From Acridotheres tristis (Eukaryota > Chordata > Aves > Passeriformes > Sturnidae), in assembly GCA_037013685.1 (NCBI GenBank), contig CM072887.1:51387154-51451153 (forward strand): 64,000 nt of DNA, in the 5' to 3' direction. The position numbers were made by a program, and so were the translations under genes. Below, in pieces: positions 26,986 to 38,500 of this stretch. Position 1 is the first letter of the stretch. Every line of letters starts with the position of its first letter. A model generated the notes under the pieces. That model was not told the DNA's origin. It worked only from the letters and a program-made list of their open reading frames with translations, and searched no databases.

Positions 26986-27320
26986 AAGGAAATTTTTATG
27001 AGTCTGTACTGAGTTTGTTTGTTTACTTCTGTGGGGTAAAAGCCTTCAAAAAAAGTGCTTCAGAGTCTCAGGCGATATGGAAAATTTAGAATTAATACTT
27101 CTTCATTTCAGCATGTCACTCAGATTTTGTTGAGCCCAATCCCTCCAGCATTCAGTGTGTTTTACTTTGAGTTTGAAAGAAGTAAAGCCCTGTAGTTGCT
27201 TTTCACCCTTTCCTTACATTCAGCTATGATCACTATAATAATATTTGTTTCCAGGCAATTAATATATTGATATGCATTCACAGATAAGCACCTCTACTGT
27301 GTTTCTCACAAAAAATAGAA

Positions 27321-27345
27321 CACCTGATGTAGAGAACATCAGGTG
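27321..27345. promoter_or_regulatory. Perfect inverted repeat carrying paired CACCTG E-boxes
   Basis: CACCTGATGT (27321-27330) and ACATCAGGTG (27336-27345) are exact reverse complements separated by AGAGA. Each arm contains CACCTG/CAGGTG, the E-box type bound by ZEB/Snail repressors and some bHLH factors. The dyad is seen directly; a binding role is inference. Confidence 0.35.
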
Positions 27346-28429
27346 CAGAACTTGCAGGATTTAAAGCATAGCCAAAGCTAATGGCTGCAAATTGTAGCCT
27401 AACCTAACACTTTCTCAGCCACAGATTCCTCCCCCTTTTTTTTTCTCCCTAAAACTTTTGCTGTTGCGTCACTGATAAATAGCAGCCCTTTGCTCGGTAA
27501 TATATTCCTTCTGTATTTAAGGATTTGCCTTCCTACTCATTAAACCTCTCCTCATCAGCATTTCTTTTACTTTTCAGAAACAAATATTCAGTATTATAGG
27601 CTAGGAGTTCTTTTGTTTTCCCCTCATAGATGTAAAACCCTGGGGGATTTAAGTATCTACTTGATAGGCTCGCACAATCTTAATCAGCCTATAATGGAGC
27701 TAATGGCTGTTTGTCATCCTTGGAGATATAAATTTCCTGGTGATGTCTACTGCAGTCAGTACATGAAGTATGCTCTGACTGCCAGCAAGGTCTAATAACC
27801 AGGAGAAGGGCAGCCAGCTTCATTAGCGAGCCTGAGACCGTTCCGGCTGCTTTTCTGGGGAACTCTGCTTTTTGAATACCGAGAGGGAATAATGGATAAT
27901 TCCGGTAAGTGAAATAAAACAGATCTTCATTCTTAGTGCAGCTACGGGGTTCGTCTGTATCCTCTCTCACTTGCTGCAGGAGATGTGTTTCTTTAGCCTC
28001 TGTGGCTTCTTCCTTTTAAATGTCCTTTATTAAAGCAAATTTTTATGTCTAAAATGTGACACACTTAAGTTGTTAACCCCTTGACAGTCTGTTTTTTTCT
28101 GCTCTAAGTCTGTTTCCTGGAAATGTGAACCTAAACCATAATGTATGATCTGCCTTTTTAAGGCATTCCGTGTTATTTTGGAAGCTATAAGCAGGAAATG
28201 TGGCAGGAATGGAAAATGCATGTACTTCAGAGAGAAATATCTCTCACAGTTTGAAATAGGTGTGGATAGGTAACTAATAAAGCTAACAAAAAGTAGATAA
28301 TGGTTAGCTTACATCTGTCTTATTTTAAGCTGGCTCTGTTTTCTCTGTATAATGCCTTACTCTCTTTCATATTTAGCACATAAAATACTGAATATATTTG
28401 CACTTTTTATTTTCTTTGATGTTCCAACT

Positions 28430-28560
28430 TTAGATCATGCATTTTCATCCCAAATAATGCACTTCACGGTTTCTAAGGAGGCACGCACATAATTTCATCC
28501 GCGATGAAATGCATTATTTGCATTTCCCTTTTGCATTACCTTGTATCACAAGGCAGAGAA
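28430..28560. promoter_or_regulatory. Candidate conserved element with nested dyads
   Basis: Outer arms CAAATAATGCA (28451-28461) and TGCATTATTTG (28510-28520) are exact reverse complements. An inner dyad, ATTTCATC-CGC-GATGAAAT, lies at 28492-28510. ATTATTTGCAT and TTTTGCATTACC give octamer/POU-like and homeodomain-like cores. The non-repetitive AT-rich texture with isolated CpGs resembles a deeply conserved enhancer. Conservation has not been tested. Confidence 0.3.
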
Positions 28561-29460
28561 AAAGGAGAGCTTTTTGGGACAGGTATTTTGCATGCTGCTT
28601 TGACTGCTGTGAAACTTGAACATGTCAAGATCTCACAGATTTATTGGTACTAGTGCAATACATGTTAAGAGACACAATCTGCAGTAGATTCAGTGCCCTT
28701 TCAAACTTGCTCAGATCATCAGATTTGTTTAATGTTGACCTTAAAAGTGACAATCACCTCTACAGTGTGTGGCAAGGCTTATTCTACAGTAGGTTTCAGT
28801 GATTTTGGGGGAGTTGTGGGTGTTTAGGGTTGATTTTTTTTTTAATAGTAGAAGCAAACTCTTGCTTATGTCTGCTGAGCTGTCCAGGTCATTCTCATCT
28901 CACATGTATCATTACCAGCTTCTGTGACAAACAGATAAAAGGGTCTTGCTGCCTTTATTTCTATAAAGTTCAAGACGAAGGGAAAAAAAAAGTTTTCTAG
29001 AATTTAAGATGTAACATCATGGAAAATTACATTGCCAGCATCCAAAAACCTGACATGGTCCTAGTAAAATGTTCATTTTTGGAAATAAATAAGATTAGCA
29101 ATACTCTTTTCACTTTGTGCTTTGGCTAGCTTTTAAGAAGCCTTAACATAATAAATGATAATGACTTGAGTTTGATATTGCATGACGAGGCAGAATTTTC
29201 TGCTGGAGGAGAAGGATTCCTGCTCTCCGACACGGAATGTCTGTGGGCAAGAGATACCCTGGCAGGCAGAGCTGCTAATTCCTCCAGGTTTTTACACTCT
29301 TCAGCATCAACAATTAATACTACTGAAGTTAGTTAATACCACTTTAATCCAGCTATAAGAATCTGTTCTGGAATTTTATTTTATTTTAAAGGCCAGTTTT
29401 GGGGGGATGAAGAGGGAAGCTAGTGTCTGAAAACCATAGAAACAGATTTTCCTCTGTGTG

Positions 29461-29518
29461 GGTTTTTTTTTTTGTTTGGGGTTTGGTTTGGGTTTTGTTT
29501 TGTTTTGTTTTGTTTTGT
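29461..29518. repeat. T/G-rich tract with (GTTTT)5 microsatellite
   Basis: A T run is followed by GTTTGG-type units and then five perfect GTTTT repeats (29492-29516). Confidence 0.9.
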
Positions 29519-32500
29519 CATAAGGAAGAATCCAGTTTGGTTACTATCTGCAAAAAGTTAAAGTAAGGCTTGGTGTCAGCACAACTTACCAGCTATTCTC
29601 AAAGCTTCTTATAACATTAATTTGCTGAATAACTCCAGATATTTATTTTTCTCATGTGGAAACAGTGACTGATGCTTTCCATTTTTAGAAAACAACCTAT
29701 ATACCATTGAAATTGGTTAAGGCAATCCTTTCAGACAATAACTAAAATCTAGTTGTAAAAGAAAAAAAAAAGCCCCAAACCAATCCAACAACAGATGAAA
29801 CTAAGCTGTATTGAAGACATCATGGCAGAGTGGAAGGCTGTAATCCAGTTTTCTCCATGGTTACCAGTGATCTTCCTTCTGCCTGTGGTCAACTTGCCCC
29901 AAACCCCCAGTGGGTTTCAGCCCCACGTGGAGTATGGACATGCTCCCTTCTCCAGGCACCTCTTCTAGGAGTCCAGCCACTTCCATACTTTAGTGATATG
30001 GGGATTACACCCGTTTCCAAAGAGCTTATAGGGTTCTGGGTAAACACAGCCAGGTCTGTAGAGGAATGTTTAGGACTCATGATCCCTAATTGGGATGCCA
30101 CAGTAGGGACTGTGCAGCTGAATACTTTTGTATATCTGGCCTGTCCCTCTGACATCTACAGGGATGGGAGAGCACCTCTGAAAACCCTTGTGGTGTCATC
30201 TGGGCACTTATGAGATCAGAGAACAGCAGGATTATTTTCATCCCTAAGCCCAAATGCCTGATTAATTTATTCTTCAGCAGCCAACTAAAATGTAAACACA
30301 CTGATGTATATAAACTGGATACCTGCCCAAATTCTTCCTGCAGAAATGCTATTTCTGCCAATACAGAACTGCAGAATATTAGCAAAGCTGCCTGTTTTAG
30401 CTACTGAGTGTTAGAAATAACAATTTGGTATCAGTGTCAGTGAATCAGGCCTCTGTTATTAAACTCATCATGCTGCTGAAGAGACTTTCAAAGTCAGACC
30501 ATGGATAATTGTTGGGCACAACTCCATTTTCTGCTCTGCATAACAGAAATATCTCTGTTATTCATCACTCGTCTCCTCTGCCATCATTAAATTTTTTTTC
30601 TGGCCAAAACTGTCATTTAAAAAGATTGGTGTTTCTAATAGGTCACCTGTGTACACTTTTAGCTGTTATGGTTGATGCCATTTTGTGGGGTTTAGAAAAA
30701 ATTCCTTTCCTTTAAGTGTTAGATTGCTCTTATTTTTATCTGTGTACCGAGACAGCTCCACATAATCGTTGTCTCGTGTGTTCTTTTAAAAACCTTTCCT
30801 GGAATAACAATAAAATATTCATCCATCTGTGTAGGACACAACAGGACAGTTCTAGTTGTATTTTTTGCCTATTTTGGCATCAGCTGTTTGTGACAGGCTG
30901 TCTGCAGGTATTCAGCTGCAAGGCTGCCTGCTGCTCTCGTCAGGGGAGGGCAGCCAGCAGCCTCCTCTGGCAGGTCCTGGGCTCCAGCTTTGCTGCACAC
31001 ATCTACTTTGGGCCAAACACATGAAGCCTGGAGACAGCAGTGATGTAACAAAACTCATTTTTAAAAAATAGGAAGGTTTGGAAATAACTTTTGGGCGGGG
31101 TGGGGGGTAAGGAGGAAGCATGTATAAAAGCAGCAAGAAACTTGCAGTAGCAGGAAGAAAGAAGCTGTGGAAATAGAAATGCTCCCAAGTGATGCATTTT
31201 GAGGGGGATTTCCTTTAAGGAGTGACATCAGCAACATCCCTTCCCCCAGAGCTCCTAGTCAGCTGTGTCCTGCTTGGACAGGCACCTCACCTTAAAACGG
31301 ACAAGTGTTTATACACTCATTCTTACCAAGAAGAATGCCAGTGTGATGTGCCAAAGGCTTGGGGGAAGAATCTCATGGGGGTGAATGGCATCACAGTGAG
31401 GTCCTATGTCATGCATACCATACCAGTAGTGAATAAAACCAGGAGGCCTTGTTTCATGTTTCTTGGGGATTTATATGACTTCTTTGCACTTGGAATATTA
31501 TTTTAGCAGTAATGAGCTAGCTGTGGTTAATTGTTACCCTGAATTATGTAGGTTCTGCAGCTGTGGCTGCAGGCTATGCCTTCAAGTAAAAATGTGTTTT
31601 AAAGGGACTGGAGGTCTTATCTGTCCTATAGCCTATCTCTGAGGAATATCCAGTAACAACATCAAGTTTTATATTTGACCTATAGTGAAACTTAGAGCTT
31701 TCCATCGAGGTGAGACTTTAACTTGAAGCCTGAAATGCTGTGGGATGGGGAGGATAGCAAGTGGTTAATTTAGCCTTCTGCATGACATCATGTGTTCACA
31801 GGAAGGGTAAGAGACACAGGAAACTGTTTGTGGATGGAAATTCCCTTGCTTTTGAACTAACTGGTCATTTTTGTCTTTCTGTAAGTCAATAGGACTTATT
31901 TAGCATCCTTTACATGTAAAACTGCTGGGATTAAATGCTGGTTGAGGATTTGATGTTACAGATACTTTGTTATGTCTTACCTGATTTCGAGGAAAACAAG
32001 GTGCATCTTTCTAAAACACAGAGGAGAAAAAATATAACAGGCAGAAGAACAAAACTGGGAGGTGGATTTATGATCCTGATTTCTCATCAATTCATAGTGT
32101 TCAAAATGAACTAATGAACTGTGTGCAGAACTAGGCGAGATAACAATCTCAGTGAGTTGTAAGGTTCATTTGTTGCCCAAAAAGGGCACTGAAATCCTTT
32201 GGCCATCTAAGGCTTAAGCTCGTCTGAATTGTCCCTCTGAATCTGGAAACCCATTAACACAAAACCACTTGCAATGGAGACAGTGTCACCACAGGTTTGT
32301 GAGTCCTTGAGACAATTCACAACTCCAGCAGCAAAATCAGTCACATCCTTTTGCAACTTTTGTTTTGATCTTTGATGGTACCTTATCCATTTTCTCCCCA
32401 AATGCGAAGGTGCTTTTAGAGGGGACAACAGCACCTCCTTTCTCAGTCCCACATTTATGTAAATGCGGCTATCCATGCCATATTTCTTTTATTGGGTCCA

Positions 32501-35500
32501 TTTGCCATGTTCTATAGATCACAAAATGGTTTGCTCATGGACAATAAAGTAAAAAGCAATTCCTTTATACTACATTGTGTATTCTAGTTTGCCTCTTATT
32601 TTGGCCCCAGCTGAAGTGAACACTCTAATGTATCACAGGTCACTGTCTGCTAGAAAGTTGAATTTCTTCTTCTTGTAATTTTAGAATAATATTTATGGCT
32701 TATGTCCCTTTACCCAGAAGTTGGAACAGTGTGCTTATAAATCCATGACCTTGTAAAACATTTCTGTGAGGATTAAACTTCCTTTCTGCTGCTGCTCCCT
32801 GTGTTATTTTCGAGTGCCTATACACATAGCACATAGAATGACTATATAGAAACTTGCACTAGAGGTAGCCAAATACCATATAGCAATAAAATGATGGAAC
32901 ATCTTCTAATGTAGAGATAGTCCACCGACCCTGCTTCAAATGGCTCTCTTTAGCTAGAAATGCTGTGGTTCCACTGTGCTGGCATGCACTCATGAGATTT
33001 TAAGCAATTATTCCAGTTGCTGCAGTGCTTCTTATGGAGAAGCAGCATGAACTCTAGCTGGCTTGGAGAGATGGTATGAGACTGATTTTACTCACTAATA
33101 ATTTCTGATTCTTTTTTCTGGTAAAAGCTGGCAAGCATCAAACTATCAGGTTCTGAGTTCATGCCTTATGTTTTCATCTGCTGGTTGTGAGGCATTTTTG
33201 TCCAGCTGCCTTCAGACCTCTGTTCTGTGCTCTGGATCATCACTGCCACCTATGGTGAAGAAGCAAGTGTTGTGCACAGAAGTAGTAATCCAAGTTTGAG
33301 AGGCAGCACTTCACCATATGCTTCTAGCAATAATGAAACCAAAATTGCAGGAGCCAATTATTTTGACAGGACAAGAAATCAGTCCAGACAAGGAAAGGTT
33401 GTATTAAAAGGCACTGGCACAAATGGTTCCAAGAAAACCAGACTGTGTTCAAGGGGCTTTGAACACCCCAAACTGAGGGGGCTGGAAGTCAGTGGGGAAA
33501 GCAAGATTGCATGACCGAGGAGCTAGTGGCTGATAATAAGGATCTAGTCTGCTGCTGTTTCATGATCATTCATTGTCTCTAACAGTGAGTCTTTTATGAA
33601 ATGTGATACTTAATTGTGGGGTGACTTGCAAGGATATTTCTTTGGGCTCAAAAAGTAGGCTGGATGGAATTTTACCAAAAAAATTCTCACTTTCTCTATT
33701 TTTTCCCCTTTGTCTCATTATTTAAGCATTTTTTATATTTTTACATAAAGCATTTACAAGACTTCTTCCTGAAGTATAATTGGAAAACATAAGTAGCTTA
33801 GGACTATAAGAATATCCAGCAACCGTCTCCTAGCAGACAAGAGTAAATCCTGAATAAACTGCTGAGTTTGTCTCTAATAACTCTTGCTGGCAAGTGGGGC
33901 CCAGCAGTCTCTGGGTGAGTGTGGAGTATCAAGGCCAAAGTGAGTGTCCCCAGCCAGTGTCCTATGGAGAGGCAGGTGTTGGAGGAGACTGGGAAACTGG
34001 ATTTGTTATCCTAAACACATGGAGCTGTGTGTGCCTGTCTCGGGGCACAGCTCGACACCAGAAGGGATGTCCCATCTGCTGCTGGAGATGCAAGAAAAAG
34101 GAAGTAGCCATTTGAACAGACATATCACCTTTACTGCAGATACTGGGAGAACTGAGGCTACTGTGGTTTGTACTGATACCTGTACAGAAGCATCCTCTCC
34201 AAGCACCCCGTGGGGGCAGTGGTACCAGCACAAGGACTTCTTGCACAGAAGACAAGAAGGGGTGATTTGTCTGCTTGCCTTCCAGAGGAGACAAACTTAA
34301 CCTAGACTTGTCAGCAATGAGGTACTGAGTTGCTGGAAACATGTGAGTCAAATAGTGGACTTGAGTGAAAAATTAGGTCCCTCTTAACATCTAATCTTCA
34401 AATAAAGCAAAAGGCTAGGAGAAAAAGAATTGGCCAGAGCCAAATATTTTCTTAATCTTAGTTTTCTCTACAGCACCATTCCTGTAATGTTAACTATCAG
34501 AGACTGCTTATTTTTACAATTTATTGTACGGGAAATCCCCTTTAAATGTATTTCTGAAAAGCAGCAGAGTATTTCATGACAATGATAAAGGCAACCCTAT
34601 GTCTCTGCAGAGAGGTAGGCACAGTGGGAGACAAACGCAGAAACAATTTTTGCACTCATGGCTTGACCATTGCTAGAAGGCATGCACAATGTAGTTCCAA
34701 CACAAATATGACAGCAGCTGGTATTTCCACAGGAGACAAAGTTGTGATCGATTCGTCCTAGCTCCAGCTCCTGCTGACTCACTAGTCCCTTCTGTCCTTC
34801 TCACTGGGACTTGAGTCAGTCCAAAAAACAAGAGGAATTTCATTATGGAGGCTTGCCTGGAAACCATGTGGAGAGATGAACTGAAAATATGGCGATCTCA
34901 GGCATAAAATTTGTGCCGCTGGGAGCTGTTTATTGACATTTAAATTACAGTTCAGCAAGACTTTGCTATGGCCTTAATGTCAGGGAAAATGGTTTGTTGA
35001 TGGAAGAAGCCTATGGAGTTCACGACTGTGATTTTATCACAGCAAAAGGCTATATATTGTAGCTGCTTTTTTGTAGCTGCAGTTGTTGTATGTCTCCTTT
35101 TTCTTCTCTTCTCTGTTTCTGTTTTCATTGTTTAATATTATTAAAATAACTTACATGACACATTATTCTGGTTTAATTTCAAGTGAAATTTGGCAACTTC
35201 TACTGGTGAGATAAGGTTTAATTGCTCTTGGCATTTTAAAAAGAAATGCAAACGACAAAGATATTAAACTGACAAATTATGACAGCTCACATAACACTTT
35301 TTACAATGGATTTTTTCCATGCATTTTTAATACCCAGAATAGTCAGCCTTAATACTACCATATTTACAATAAATCATTATTCTAATGGAGACATTTTGCT
35401 TTGTCAGGCAATACACAATCAGCAGTTTTCAATAAAGAATCTGAAAACTGTTTAACATTAATTCTGTGACACCAACTCATAAAAGCCAGACAATTTATAA

Positions 35501-38500
35501 ATGGGGCCAATATGCTGCCCTTAAAATGGGATATTAAGGAATAATTAGAGCACAGTAAGGGCAGGTTGCCAAACGTAACTTTTAAATTCCCCAGTTTGTA
35601 TCACTTAGCACAGTGATTGTAATGTATTATATGCCTTCTGTAAGGCATAAACATGCATTTCCTACAAAACAGCTCAAGGCACAAGCAAGAGGTTGAAGTA
35701 GCTGTTTACTTTGACATGAGTGGCTTCAAGAGGCATAAAGCACCACAGAATTTAGGAACAACAATGGCTTTGGGGTTAGAAAGAGAAATGGGCAGCTGTA
35801 GTAGAGTCCTCTTTTCTCAGTTTTTCTACAAAACTTGACAATGTTTTTTTTTCCTTTGTTTGTTCTCTCCTTTGGTGCCCTGTGAAGTCTGTGTGTGCTC
35901 TGGGCAGCGGGAGGTCCTTGAGGCAGCTCTGAGCACGTTGATAAGGTGGGGTGCCCTTTGCCCAGCAGACAATAATCTGAGCCCCTGAACAGCACAGCCA
36001 CATCAGCACTGCGGGCTGGACCCCGACAGCCGAGCCAGCTGGGGTTGGAGGGGATGGTTGGGTGGGTCTTGCACAGCATCCAGCTCTGAACAGCCACTGC
36101 TGTTGTAGCTCGAGCTGGAGGATCTTTCAGCACTGTGCTGTTAATTGATGCCAACAGGCCTCAGAGCCTACCCCTGCCCACGACTTTGGAGGTGCCATCC
36201 ACCCTGATGAACTACCTGTCTTGTTTAGAAGCTGGAGAAGGTTACACAGTGCCATGTGAGAACATCTTGTCAGTTCCTGAGGTTAGATGATCTAGGTAGT
36301 GGGGAAAAAATACTTTTTTTTTAACCTACATGTGGGAGGTTCTCAAGCAAAAGTAAATGTGATGAAGTTTTGAACAAGATTTTGAGGTTCCTGAAGATGA
36401 AGAGTTGACTTTGCAACATCTAAGGGTGATGAGCAGTGCATTATATTATTCTATTGTCCTCAAAATAATGTAATATCGACATCATTCATAATGCAATTCA
36501 TAATTCATTCACAATGCAATATCTATCAACATTCCTTGTTTTAGCTGTGGGTGTTGTCACCTCAAGACAATTCTTTAACTCAAATATTAGGGGAGATGAA
36601 GTAGCTCTACACAAAGCTCTTCATTCTCACACAAGTTTCTGTCACGTTTGCAAACCCTCAAGTTCTCTAAGTGTTATGTATATTCTTTTATACTGTACCT
36701 TAGGAAGCCTGAGTGCAAAGAAGAGCAGAAAGGTGTAAAAGTGGCAAAGTAGATGTACTGCTCAGCACCATTAGAGTCTTATTTTGAGCTGCTGGAGGAG
36801 AAAGAGTGGAGCCAGAGTTATTTCCCAAGATGTTATCTTCTCCCGGGGAGGACTAAGAAGGATGATTGTGGGATTGCCTTCCTCTCTCAGGTGGTAGCCT
36901 GCCTACTGCTCTGCTCTGCCCTGCAGGTGAAGAAGTCAGTGATATGGCACTTAAGTCAAGGGGGCAGTTTGTGCAGCTATGGTTTAAGAACACTTTTCTG
37001 AGGGTAGTGTTTTTCCACTGCACTAGTAACGCTGTGTGTGCACCAGTGAAGTCTTGAAGTCTGCTTCTCCCTGCAGCCCCTACAGCCTGTTGTGACAGGC
37101 TATGAGCTGCTTTGTGGAATGGCTCGCAGGTCTGGGGACAAGATTGCCCTAAGTTCCCTCATCACTGCTTGCAACCACAGCTAGACTTCTCTGGGGTTTT
37201 TGAAGCAAGATTTGAAATTCTGAGGGCAAATTCAGCTTTTTTCCCCTTGTAGAGCAGATGTCTCCCAAGTGTTACAGTTTGTGTACATCTTCCAGATGCA
37301 GATAGGTTGTGCATCCATTTCAAAGGAGCGCCCTCAGGTGAAGACAGGAGTCAAAATCCTTCCCAGACCAGCATTTAACTACACTTTTATGTCACTGTTG
37401 CCTCTTGCTTTGATCTCATTTTCCTCTGCTCTGTCTTTAAGCTTTTCCCCCAGGGCAATATGTGCAACCTCATGCAGCTGATCAGACTTCTAATGGAGAA
37501 GGGGGTTGCCACCATGACAGCTAGTATGTGCTTGCTTGAAAAACACCACAAATAAACTTCTCAGCACATGGTGGATGGAACTGTGTGACCTCAGGCTTTC
37601 CTTTTCTCAGCTTCTGGCATGCCACACTAGTCTTTCACACCTTTACCTTTTACAGCTTCTCAGGAAAGCACTGAAATGTCCACAGAGTGCAAAAGTGGTG
37701 GTTCCCACAGCAAAGCATCTATTGCCTGTTATCATGTTGGATTGGTCCCCATAACTCCTATGGTCCCCTTCACTTTCACATTCTCATGCTGGTCTGCATG
37801 GTCTATGTCAATCTGCATGACTGGGGATTTTTTTTATTTATTTTTTTTTAAATTCTTTTCCTTCTGTCCATTTTCACAGTCACAGTGTGTTACGGGCAGA
37901 ATGAAAACAGAGAAAAAGTATTTAGACGATATTAGTAGCTTGGCAACCACGGAGCTTTCCCGTGGCTTTGCAGAGGAATTTGGAGTGCTTACCTTCTGTA
38001 CTTCCCTTTATCTTGCTATGTGCTGTGCACCAGAGTTCCAGTTCTGCAACTGATGCCATGGAAGTAGGTTGCTGTGCTCAAATCCAGGGTTTGTCTGAGT
38101 CTTCTGAGTCAGTTCAGTGTATGCATTGCTGATTTACGTTGCTTCCAACAGGGATCACCCATTGACCATCTCATACTATTTGGAAGGGGGAGTAGGGGAG
38201 ATACTAACAGTAGCTTGGTTTCTAGGAACAGAAACAAAATTATAAGAGAAACATCTGTATCAAACTGGGCTTCTTCTCAGCTGAGGGAAAAAGCAAAGAA
38301 AATTTTCACATGCTCCATCATTTGCCTGCTTGCCAACTCCCTGGTCACATCAGCTGGACCCAAATGTGAGAAATTAGAGACTCTTTACATAGGTGTGAAA
38401 GGACTTCCCATAACTGAGAATGGCCCTTAACCCATTTCAGCTTTTGCTCTATCAAAGCTGACTAGTCCAAGATATTTACCATCCTTAAGCATATCAACAT

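Larger units (their letters stand above)
26986..29460. other. Non-coding stretch with candidate regulatory dyads
   Basis: No coding exon is visible. The stretch contains a perfect E-box hairpin at 27321-27345 and an enhancer-like AT-rich segment at 28430-28560 with nested inverted repeats. The remainder is ordinary AT-rich sequence. Confidence 0.55.

Noticed and set aside
29830..30213. 127-codon plus-strand frame
   Set aside because: A long minus-strand frame overlaps it, and I see no domain, promoter or splice context.
33227..33514. 95-codon plus-strand frame with hydrophilic composition
   Set aside because: No recognisable family and no splice or promoter evidence. Its length is plausible by chance in 64 kb.
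35726..36154. 142-codon minus-strand frame
   Set aside because: It spans both AT-rich and GC-rich sequence without a domain, and looks like a chance frame.
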